10,103 bases of DNA from CAYYSY01 sp964474355 (lineage in GTDB: Bacteria; Myxococcota_A; UBA9160; UBA4427). Below the pieces are notes generated by a model, which saw only the letters and a list, made by a program, of their open reading frames with translations, had not been told where the DNA came from and did no database searches. The position numbers and the translations under genes were made by a program. The DNA is taken from the NCBI GenBank assembly GCA_964474355.1, contig CAYYSY010000233.1, positions 1-10,103 of the forward strand. The letters run 5' to 3'. Shown one piece after another: positions 1 to 5,477 of the stretch. The number at the start of each line of letters is the position of its first letter. Within the stretch, counting starts at the first letter, position 1.

Positions 1-83
1 GCCCGAAAATCCCCGCCCCAGCTTCCAACCCCGCGATTCGCCAAAGCTCCCGGCCGGCACCCATCGCAAGGCGCCCAAGCGAA

Positions 84-112
84 GACGGCCGCCCCGAGAA
101 GGGACGGCCGTC
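84..112 (-). terminator. GC-rich hairpin downstream of the P450 gene
   Basis: An 8-bp perfect inverted repeat (GACGGCCG at 84-91, CGGCCGTC at 105-112) can be extended inside by CCC/GGG around a single bulged base. It sits about 40 bp past the P450 stop, reading on the minus strand. No T-tract follows the stem on either strand, so this is not a classic intrinsic terminator. A transcription-stop or mRNA 3'-end stabilising role is inferred from position only. The rest of 1-151 shows no coding sequence or other structure that I can support. Confidence 0.45.
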
Positions 113-151
113 GATGACTCCTGCACCGTTCGCGCCGGCGACGCCCCGAGC

Positions 152-1327
152 TCAGATCTTGATCGGGAAGCTCGCGTAGCCCTGCACGAAGTCGGTGACG
201 AGCTTCTCTGCGTTGTCGAGGTCGATCTCGTACTCGGGGAACGCCGAGAGCATCTCCTCGAGGCAGACCTTGGCTTCGAGGCGTGCCGCGTGCATGCCGA
301 CGCACGCGTGCGTGCCTGCACCGAACGAGAGGATGCGCTTCGCGCCACGGTCGATGTCGAAGACGTCGGGGTTGTCGAACTCGTCGTCGTCGCGGTTGGC
401 CGACGGATAGAGGAAGAGCACGGGCTGGCCTTCCTTCAGCGTCTTGCCGCGGAGCTCGAGATCGTTGGTGACCGTGCGGCAGAGGAACTGCGTCGGCATC
501 CAGTAGCGGAGCGCCTCCTGGAAGGCGTCGGGCACGATCGAGAGGTCGGCCGCGACGCGGGCACGCTGGTCGGGGTGCTCGGCGAGCAGCTGGGTCGTGT
601 TGGCGAAGGTCTTCGGGAAGGTCTCCGCGCCGCCGATGATGAGCAGGATCAGGTGCGACGCGATGGTCTCGAGGTCGAAGGGCTCGCCATTCAGCTCGAA
701 GCGGCAGAGCAGGTTCAGCACGTCGTTGCCGTCCGCGCCCTTGGCGCGCACGCCGGCGGCCAGCTGATAGAAGTAGCCGCCGAGCTCTTCCATCGCTGCG
801 AGGCCGTCGGGCGTCATGCCGTCGATCTCGGGATCACGCGCGAAGAAGCGCCACACGAGGTCGTTCAGCATGTCGCCGTCTTCGGGCGGAAGGCCGTTCA
901 GCTTGCAGGTGACGGCGGTGGCGACGTTCGAGGCGTACTCGCCCATCACGTCCATGCCACCGCGCTCCTTCGCCTCGGCGATGTAGCCCGTGACCATCTC
1001 GCGAATGAACGGCTCGAGGGGGGCGACCTTCGCTGGGGTGAAGAACTGGCGCATCTCGCTGCGCAGCTTCGTGTGCTCAGGCGGGTCCATCATGTTGAGC
1101 ATCGGCGTGACCGGCTGGACCTTCGTCAGCACGTGGGCCGAGGTCGTGCCCTTGGTCGCCGTGAAGTGCTTGTTGTCCATCGAGCAGTCCCAGATGTCCT
1201 GGAACTTGGCGAGGGCCCACGCGTCGAATTCCTCGATGTAGTAGACGGGATCCTCGCGGCGGAGCTCGGCGTAGACGGGGTAGGGGTCGTTCATCACCTC
1301 GTCAGAGAAGGGGTTGTACTTGACCAT
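152..1327 (-). CDS. Cytochrome P450 monooxygenase (bacterial class I type)
   Basis: This 391-residue protein has the length of soluble bacterial P450s, haem-thiolate enzymes that insert one oxygen atom into a hydrophobic substrate using electrons from a ferredoxin/reductase pair. All hallmark motifs are visible: C-helix HxxxR (H85, R89), the I-helix oxygen-activation motif GGAET (232-236, with the acid-Thr pair), K-helix ExxR (E271, R274), and the haem loop FGAGTHACVG (335-344) with Cys342 as the axial thiolate. There is no signal peptide or membrane anchor, so it should be cytosolic. The reading frame stays open 37 codons further upstream. I chose the ATG at 1327 because AAGGAG lies 9 nt ahead of it and the sequence from there (MVKYNPFSDEVMNDPYPVY) is a typical P450 N-terminus, whereas the upstream extension is low-complexity Pro/Arg/Ala. 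No redox partner is encoded in the window. It lies downstream of mlaA on the same strand but 160 bp away, with its own candidate promoter and palindrome. The substrate and CYP family cannot be assigned from this sequence alone. Confidence 0.96.
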   Translation of the reverse strand: MVKYNPFSDEVMNDPYPVYAELRREDPVYYIEEFDAWALAKFQDIWDCSMDNKHFTATKGTTSAHVLTKVQPVTPMLNMMDPPEHTKLRSEMRQFFTPAKVAPLEPFIREMVTGYIAEAKERGGMDVMGEYASNVATAVTCKLNGLPPEDGDMLNDLVWRFFARDPEIDGMTPDGLAAMEELGGYFYQLAAGVRAKGADGNDVLNLLCRFELNGEPFDLETIASHLILLIIGGAETFPKTFANTTQLLAEHPDQRARVAADLSIVPDAFQEALRYWMPTQFLCRTVTNDLELRGKTLKEGQPVLFLYPSANRDDDEFDNPDVFDIDRGAKRILSFGAGTHACVGMHAARLEAKVCLEEMLSAFPEYEIDLDNAEKLVTDFVQGYASFPIKI

Positions 1328-1336
1328 CGGGGCGGG

Positions 1337-1342
1337 CTCCTT
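1337..1342 (-). promoter_or_regulatory. Shine-Dalgarno site that fixes the P450 start
   Basis: AAGGAG on the minus strand lies 9 nt before the ATG at 1327. It decides between this start and the open upstream extension of the frame to 1438, for which I see no comparable ribosome binding site. Confidence 0.75.
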
Positions 1343-1353
1343 CGAAACCGGGT

Positions 1354-1369
1354 TGATGCGCGCATCATA
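1354..1369 (-). promoter_or_regulatory. Palindromic operator candidate overlapping a -10-like hexamer of the P450 gene
   Basis: TGATGCGCGCATCA (1354-1367) is a perfect 14-bp palindrome. It overlaps TATGAT (1364-1369 read on the minus strand), a one-mismatch -10 hexamer 36 bp upstream of the P450 ATG. No good -35 lies at 16-18 bp (GGCACC stands where TTGACA would be), so the promoter would need an activator or a different sigma factor. P450 genes are often controlled by dimeric repressors binding palindromes, so an operator is plausible. No regulator gene is in the window. Confidence 0.35.
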
Positions 1370-1452
1370 ACCCTGCGGCCGAGCGGGTGCCGCTGCGCTT
1401 CGCGCGGTACGGAGTGGGGGTCGCGGTGTCGATCGCATGTGTCGGACAACGG

Positions 1453-1472
1453 CCGAGCCAGGGCCGGCTCGG
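1453..1472 (-). terminator. Hairpin just past the mlaA stop
   Basis: Perfect 7-bp arms CCGAGCC (1453-1459) and GGCTCGG (1466-1472) flank a 6-nt loop, 15 bp downstream of the mlaA stop codon. There is no long T-run after it on the minus strand (CCGTTGTCC only). Together with the separate promoter-like elements ahead of the P450 gene, it suggests that mlaA and the P450 gene are separate transcription units. The terminator role is inferred. Confidence 0.4.
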
Positions 1473-1487
1473 ATCCGCGCGTGGACG

Positions 1488-2549
1488 CTAGAAGGCGGCC
1501 GCTGCGCAGCGCTGCAGCGCCTGAGCGGTCATGCCGCCCTTGCGCAGCTCGCGGCGCGAGCGCGGATGCGCGAGGCAGCGCGCCTCGCGCTCCTGAGGCG
1601 ACAGGGCCGCATGCGTGGAGTCGCTGCCTGCGGAAGCAAGATCCTCGATCTCGCTGTCGCGCGCGCCTGCGGCGACGAGATCGGCGCGATCTTGCAGGAA
1701 CGCCGAGCGAAGCGAGGCGTAGAAGTCGAGCGACGAGTCGCGCAGCATCTCGAGCTCGAACACGTGCTGTTCGCGGACGCTCAAGTCCTTGCCCACGCCG
1801 ACGATCATGCCCGGGAGCGGGCCGACTACGTAGCTGACCGGCTGCATCACGAAGTCGACGCCCATGCCCGCTCCGTGGCGCAGCGTCACCGGGCCGAGGA
1901 AGGGAATGATCAGGTAGGGACCCTGGGGCGTGCCCCAGGTCGCCAGCGTCTGACCGAAGTCGGCCTTCTGCTCCGCGAGACCGACGCGGCTGCCGACGTC
2001 GAAGAGACCGCCGAGCCCGAACGTCGTGTTCACGATGAAGCGGGCGAGGGCGATGCCGCTCGCCTTCGGACGGCCCTGCAGCATGGCGTTGGTCATGCGC
2101 ACGGGTGCGTCGAGGTTGAGGAATGCGTTGTGGATGCCTTCACGCCCCGCCGTCGGCACGATCGTCTGATAGACGTCGGTCACCGGCGTCAGCATGAAGC
2201 GATCGACCTGGCGATTGAAGGCGAAGACGCCGCGGTTCATGCGCTCGAAGGGATCGTCGCCCGACATGGCGTCGAACTCGTCGTCGAGATCGAACTCGTC
2301 GTCGAGCCAAGCGTCGTCGTCCCAGTCGGAGTCGCCGTCCGTGACCGAGTCGGGCGCGAAGAGCGCCTGCGGCTCGGGCCCATCGTTCAGAGCGAAGAGC
2401 GTGGAGCCGAGCGAGCCCGGCTCGGTGCCTTCGGCGAGCCCCGACCCGGGCGCGGCCAGACCCACGGCGACGAGCACGAGCGCACCCAACCACCGGATGG
2501 CGGCGGCACGATCGGCGTCGACACATAGGGCTCGCATGGCTCGAAGCAT
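1488..2549 (-). CDS. mlaA: MlaA (VacJ) family outer-membrane lipid asymmetry protein
   Basis: MlaA forms a ring-shaped channel in the outer membrane that removes mislocalised phospholipids from the outer leaflet and passes them to periplasmic MlaC. The family core spans residues about 99-288: DPFERMNRGVFAFN near the start (99-112), NTTFGLGGLFDVGS (174-187), TWGTPQGPYLIIPFLGP (204-220) and the closing DSSLDFYASLRSAF (271-284). I chose the ATG at 2549 (353 aa) because GAGGA precedes it by about 5 nt. An in-frame ATG at 2567 lies on the edge of an inverted repeat and has no ribosome binding site. An export signal is visible (hydrophobic residues 21-33, possible signal peptidase I cut after Ala39), but no lipobox cysteine follows it, unlike E. 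coli MlaA, which is a lipoprotein. Two additions flank the core: an acidic Asp/Glu-rich linker (about 67-98) and a C-terminal tail of about 65 residues with two cysteines. No mlaBCDEF genes are in the window. Confidence 0.93.
   Translation of the reverse strand: MLRAMRALCVDADRAAAIRWLGALVLVAVGLAAPGSGLAEGTEPGSLGSTLFALNDGPEPQALFAPDSVTDGDSDWDDDAWLDDEFDLDDEFDAMSGDDPFERMNRGVFAFNRQVDRFMLTPVTDVYQTIVPTAGREGIHNAFLNLDAPVRMTNAMLQGRPKASGIALARFIVNTTFGLGGLFDVGSRVGLAEQKADFGQTLATWGTPQGPYLIIPFLGPVTLRHGAGMGVDFVMQPVSYVVGPLPGMIVGVGKDLSVREQHVFELEMLRDSSLDFYASLRSAFLQDRADLVAAGARDSEIEDLASAGSDSTHAALSPQEREARCLAHPRSRRELRKGGMTAQALQRCAAAAF
2272..2306 (-). repeat. 17-bp tandem repeat (18-bp period) inside mlaA
   Basis: The 17-mer TCGAACTCGTCGTCGAG occurs at 2272-2288 and again at 2290-2306. 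In the mlaA frame the 18-bp period encodes the six-residue unit LDDEFD twice, within the acidic linker that separates the signal peptide from the MlaA core. The perfect nucleotide match points to a recent in-frame duplication or to slippage. Confidence 0.7.
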
Positions 2550-2550
2550 C

Positions 2551-2564
2551 ACGTCCTCGGACGT
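2551..2564 (-). promoter_or_regulatory. Small inverted repeat covering the mlaA ribosome binding site
   Basis: ACGTCC (2551-2556) and GGACGT (2559-2564) are perfect inverted arms two bases apart, which in RNA gives about 5 bp with a 4-nt loop. The GAGGA Shine-Dalgarno sequence of mlaA lies in the loop and 3' arm. A translational-control role is inferred; the stem is short and could be chance. Confidence 0.3.
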
Positions 2565-2566
2565 CA

Positions 2567-2590
2567 TGCCGGTGACACGCGTCACCGGCA
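2567..2590 (-). promoter_or_regulatory. Perfect 10-bp inverted repeat upstream of mlaA
   Basis: TGCCGGTGAC (2567-2576) and GTCACCGGCA (2581-2590) are exact reverse complements separated by ACGC. The structure begins 18 bp upstream of the chosen mlaA ATG and is the strongest inverted repeat in the window. It could be an operator for a dimeric regulator or a leader-mRNA stem-loop. Position and symmetry are seen directly; the function is inferred. Confidence 0.45.
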
Positions 2591-2875
2591 GCCTGAACTG
2601 GAAGGGGAATGGCGAGGCCGAAGGGTCGGCCACTCGCCACCGATTTCAAGCGTACATCGGCCTGATTCCGCTTCGATTTCAGTCGCTTGTCCGACTTCTC
2701 GGGCCCGTCGGGGGCTGGCACTCCCGGCAGGAGCATCATTGCCCCCGCGGGTGCGGATATGATCGCCACCCTGACCCATCCTTGCCTACCTGGCCGCGCG
2801 CACCGATCGGGCAGGCAGCGCTTGCGTCCCGGGCCGATCGCTCGATCTTGCGTCGGACCAGATGAGGAGCACGCG

Positions 2876-3925
2876 ATGGACGGGCCGCGGACGGCCGAGC
2901 TGGAACCGGCCAGCACCACCACCACCGGTGACGAGCGAAGGACTCGGGGACCGGAAGACCCTCGAGGAGGTCGGCCGATGTCGAGCGCGACGCCTTCGCC
3001 GTCCCGTGCGCGGGATTTCGAGATCGCGCCCGATGCCCGACTCGACGCCTTGATCGAGGCCGCCTTCGGCGAGTGCCTCCGCCACGTGGTCGCCAACCGC
3101 GAGCCGGCCAGATCGGGAGACGATCCCGAAGGTCTCCACCAGCTACGCGTTGCGGTGCGGCGCACGCGCTCGGCCCTGCGGCTCTTCGCCGACGCGCTCG
3201 AGCCGCGCGGGGCGAAGGCGATCCGCCGGGAGATCGCGTGGCTGGGCGGCCGTCTCTCCGCGGCGCGCGACTGGGACGTCTTCGTCGTCGACACCCTCGA
3301 GCCGATGCGCGCCGAGCTCCCAGGCGACACCGCCCTCGCGGAGCTCGAGCGGCTCGCGGCGGCCGAGCGAACCGCCGCGCACGCGGTGGTGCGGCGCACG
3401 CTCGAGTCGAAGCGATTCGACCGCTTCGTCGCGCAGCTCTCCGACTACATGGGCGAGGGCGGCTGGCGGCCCAAGCGAGGTTCGAAGCGTGCGCGCCGCG
3501 GCGAGCGTCGTGCGCGTCGCCAGGCCGCGCGGCTCCTCGATCGCCGGCTCGAGCGGGTGGAACGGCCTGGCCGACGCCTCCAGAAGCTCTCCGCCCGCGA
3601 GCTGCATCGCTTGAGGATTCGCGTGAAGCAGCTGCGCTACGCCGGCGAATTCCTCGCGCCCCTCTACCGCACGAAGCGCGCGCACCGTTACCTGAAGCGG
3701 CTCGCGGCGGTACAGGACGAGATCGGTTTCGTGAACGACGGGCTCGTGGCCGAGGGGCTCGTGCAGAAGCTCGTGCGCAGCGCCGACGAGGCCGAGCGCG
3801 TCGAGGTGACGCGTGCGGCGGACGCCGTCGTCGGCTGGTCCGACCGCGGCGCGTCGGCACATCGCGCCGCGATGCGCCGAGCCTGGAAGCGCTTCGGCGA
3901 GATGCCGGCGTTCTGGCGCGACTGA
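2876..3925 (+). CDS. CHAD domain-containing protein
   Basis: CHAD domains are all-helical, strongly basic modules with conserved histidines and paired four-helix repeats. Characterised members bind inorganic polyphosphate. In this 349-aa protein the first repeat shows LHQLRVAVRRTRSALRLF (87-104, His88) and LGGRLSAARDWDVFVVD (123-139). The second shows ELHRLRIRVKQLRYAGEFL (242-260) and AAVQDEIGFVND (277-288). An Arg/Lys-rich segment (about 197-227) joins them. No signal peptide or membrane segment is seen and no CYTH domain is fused or adjacent, so this is a stand-alone CHAD. Two in-frame starts both have strong ribosome binding sites: ATG 2876 (GAGGAG, 6-nt spacer) and ATG 2978 (GGAGG, 7-nt spacer). 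I report the longer form. The extra 34 residues are low-complexity with weaker GC3 bias towards the end, so the 315-aa form starting at 2978 is a real alternative. The gene converges on the kinase-HAD gene with an 11-bp gap. Confidence 0.9.
   Translation: MDGPRTAELEPASTTTTGDERRTRGPEDPRGGRPMSSATPSPSRARDFEIAPDARLDALIEAAFGECLRHVVANREPARSGDDPEGLHQLRVAVRRTRSALRLFADALEPRGAKAIRREIAWLGGRLSAARDWDVFVVDTLEPMRAELPGDTALAELERLAAAERTAAHAVVRRTLESKRFDRFVAQLSDYMGEGGWRPKRGSKRARRGERRARRQAARLLDRRLERVERPGRRLQKLSARELHRLRIRVKQLRYAGEFLAPLYRTKRAHRYLKRLAAVQDEIGFVNDGLVAEGLVQKLVRSADEAERVEVTRAADAVVGWSDRGASAHRAAMRRAWKRFGEMPAFWRD
2966..2970 (+). promoter_or_regulatory. Internal Shine-Dalgarno site for a second CHAD start
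   Basis: GGAGG (within GAGGAGG) lies 7 nt before the in-frame ATG at 2978. It is at least as strong as the site serving ATG 2876. It marks either the true start or a second initiation site giving a protein 34 residues shorter. Confidence 0.5.
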
Positions 3926-3939
3926 AGCGGCTCCGCTCA
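3923..3939. terminator. Small hairpin shared by two convergent stop codons
   Basis: The CHAD stop TGA (3923-3925) and the kinase-HAD stop (TCA at 3937-3939 on the plus strand) flank AGCGG/CCGCT (3926-3930/3933-3937). The whole 17 bp is nearly self-complementary, with one bulge. The stem is short and lacks a T-tract, so a bidirectional terminator role is only suggested. Confidence 0.25.
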
Positions 3940-5283
3940 GTCCTCAGGTGGTGCGGGGAGGCGCAGGCCGAGCAGCGCGGCGAGGTCGGCGTGCGAGTCC
4001 ACGACGTGATCGGCATCGTCATGGTCGCTGTCGTCGTCGTGCCGAGCGCGAATGCGCGCCGTCTTCATCCCCAGGGCCCGTGCGCCCGCCACGTCGGTGC
4101 GGCGCAGGTCGCCGACGTGCAGCACGTCGACTGGCTCCACCTCGAACGGCTCGATCGCCGCCAGGAAGGGGCGCGGGTCGGGCTTGGGCGCACCGACCTC
4201 GTCGGAGAAGGCCTGCACGCGCAGGTACTCGAGGAGGCCGTTGCGATCGAGGAGGCGGCGCACCACGCGGCCCGGGGTGAGCCCCGTGTCGCACACCAGC
4301 ACGCAAGGCGTCCCGCTCGCCGAGAGCGCGGCGAGCAGTGCGCGCGCACCTTCGAGCGCCACGACGTCGCCGGTATGCGATGCCTCCTCGAATCGGCGGA
4401 GCAGTCGCGTGCGCGCGGGCTCGGCGCCGGCGAGGCCGAGCTCGGCGAGGCCCCAGTCGGTGATCTCCCTGGCGCCGCTCGCCTTGCCGTCCTGCCAGAG
4501 CGCCTGATGGCGATGCCACGCCACCTCGAAGGCGTCCTTGGCGGTCTCGAACGACACGGCCCTGCCGGCATCCTGCGCGGCCTGCTGCATCGCCGTGATC
4601 CGCAGCGTGTGCGCCCAGTGCCAGTCCTCCTCGCTGATGAGCGTGCCCCAGCAGTCGAAGCTCACGATGCTCGGGCGGAGGATCTCGCGCGCCGCATCGG
4701 GTGAAGGCACGTGGGCGTTTCGGAGGCGCTCTTCGATCGCGTCGATGAGCGGCGAGGTGGGGCCGTCGCTCTGCACGTCGATCCGCTCGTCGTCGCCGAA
4801 CTCGTCGGGCGGCTCGTAGTGGTCGACGAGCCTGCGATCGAACAGCTCCCAGGCCGGCCCGCCGACGGCTCGGTCGCGCTCGGCGAGACGTGCGTGCCGC
4901 ACTTCGTCGGACACACTGCAGCACACGAAGAGGAATGGGGACCCGTGCCTCGCTGCGAGCGCACGCACGGCGTCGCGCTGCGTGTGGAGCGGGAAGCACG
5001 CGTCGAGCACCAGCGGCTCGCCGCGCCCGACGATCGCTTCGGCCCGCCGGAGCAGATCGGCGTAGATCTCGTGCTCGAACGAGGCGGTAAAGTCGCGCCT
5101 CCAGCGGGCCTCGGTGCCGGCCCGGTCGTCATCGAAGGCCTGCAGGAGCGTGCCGCGTACCCGATCGGCCTCCAGGCGCGTCGCACCGATCTTCTCGGCG
5201 AGCGCCTTCGACACTGTGCTCTTGCCGCTGGCGATGAGCCCCGAGACGATCACGATCGGGCTGCTCGACGTGACGACGACCAC
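3937..5283 (-). CDS. Two-domain P-loop kinase / HAD-superfamily hydrolase fusion
   Basis: This 448-aa cytosolic-type protein joins two catalytic modules. Residues 9-190 form an AAA_33 / polynucleotide-kinase-like P-loop domain. It has Walker A GLIASGKS (15-22, Lys21), an acceptor-site D40xxR43 placed as in T4-type polynucleotide kinases, the strand LVLDACF (91-97), and a basic lid region (about 128-151). Residues 204-448 form a HAD hydrolase: motif I FDCWGTL with nucleophile Asp210, a helical cap (about 220-310), motif II CDTG (Thr333), motif III Lys367 in GAPKPDP, and motif IV GDLRRTD (Asp392, Asp397). The residue two after the nucleophile is Trp212 instead of the acidic residue of DxD phosphatases, as in haloacid-dehalogenase-like members. 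I chose the GTG at 5283 because AAGAGGAG ends 5 nt upstream and homology-like sequence begins directly after it; the frame open to 5826 is antisense to the sulfatase gene. The substrate is unknown: nucleic acid ends, a nucleoside or another small molecule are all possible. It is divergent from the sulfatase gene. Confidence 0.85.
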   Translation of the reverse strand: MVVVTSSSPIVIVSGLIASGKSTVSKALAEKIGATRLEADRVRGTLLQAFDDDRAGTEARWRRDFTASFEHEIYADLLRRAEAIVGRGEPLVLDACFPLHTQRDAVRALAARHGSPFLFVCCSVSDEVRHARLAERDRAVGGPAWELFDRRLVDHYEPPDEFGDDERIDVQSDGPTSPLIDAIEERLRNAHVPSPDAAREILRPSIVSFDCWGTLISEEDWHWAHTLRITAMQQAAQDAGRAVSFETAKDAFEVAWHRHQALWQDGKASGAREITDWGLAELGLAGAEPARTRLLRRFEEASHTGDVVALEGARALLAALSASGTPCVLVCDTGLTPGRVVRRLLDRNGLLEYLRVQAFSDEVGAPKPDPRPFLAAIEPFEVEPVDVLHVGDLRRTDVAGARALGMKTARIRARHDDDSDHDDADHVVDSHADLAALLGLRLPAPPED

Positions 5284-5477
5284 GCGCGCTCCTCTTGGCT
5301 CGTGTCCGGCGAGACGCGGCGCGCATCGTGTGGGGGGCGTCGGCTCGTCACGAGACCCCGGGATCCTACCGATTCGCGCACGACCGGCAGGTGAAGCATC
5401 CCGATGCGGTGGCGGCACACAGGCGCGTGGAGCGAGCAGGGGGCCGCTACCGTGTCCGCGCCGTGCGGAGGGCATGG
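5284..5477. promoter_or_regulatory. Divergent promoter region between the kinase-HAD and sulfatase-like genes
   Basis: These 194 bp hold no gene and should carry both promoters. AAGAGGAG (5289-5296, minus strand) serves the kinase-HAD GTG start, and GGAGGG (5467-5472, plus strand) serves the sulfatase GTG start. Short inverted repeats CTCGT-C-ACGAG (5344-5354) and GCATC-CC-GATGC (5396-5407) are candidate operator sites but are short enough to arise by chance. No convincing -35/-10 pair is seen. Confidence 0.45.

Larger units (their letters stand above)
2550..2875. promoter_or_regulatory. Divergent intergenic region between mlaA and the CHAD gene
   Basis: This 326-bp stretch has no credible gene and is locally less GC-rich around 2640-2690. 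It should hold the promoters of both flanking genes. Visible elements are two inverted repeats at the mlaA end (listed separately), a direct repeat CGATTTCA at 2641-2648 and 2674-2681 (33-bp period, about three helical turns), an inverted pair CAAGCG (2647-2652) / CGCTTG (2684-2689), and an isolated TATGAT at 2758-2763 facing the CHAD gene without a matching -35. I cannot assign exact promoters. Confidence 0.5.

Noticed and set aside
290..1837. Long plus-strand open frame (515 codons) opposite the P450 gene
   Set aside because: It is antisense to a clear P450 and to the 3' part of mlaA; its product is low-complexity Arg/Ala/Val/Glu sequence with no domain, as expected from the mirror of a GC-rich gene.
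1437..2528. Long plus-strand open frame (363 codons) opposite mlaA
   Set aside because: Shadow of mlaA: composition is dominated by Arg, Ala, His and Glu with no recognisable motif, and no ribosome binding site supports it.
2716..2742. TGGCAC followed by TTGC, looking like a sigma-54 promoter ahead of the CHAD gene
   Set aside because: The GG and GC elements are about 24 bp apart instead of 12 bp, so the site cannot be a -24/-12 promoter.
2758..2763. TATGAT as a -10 box for the CHAD gene
   Set aside because: No -35 of any quality lies 16-18 bp upstream and there is no extended -10 TG; kept only as a remark in the intergenic entry.
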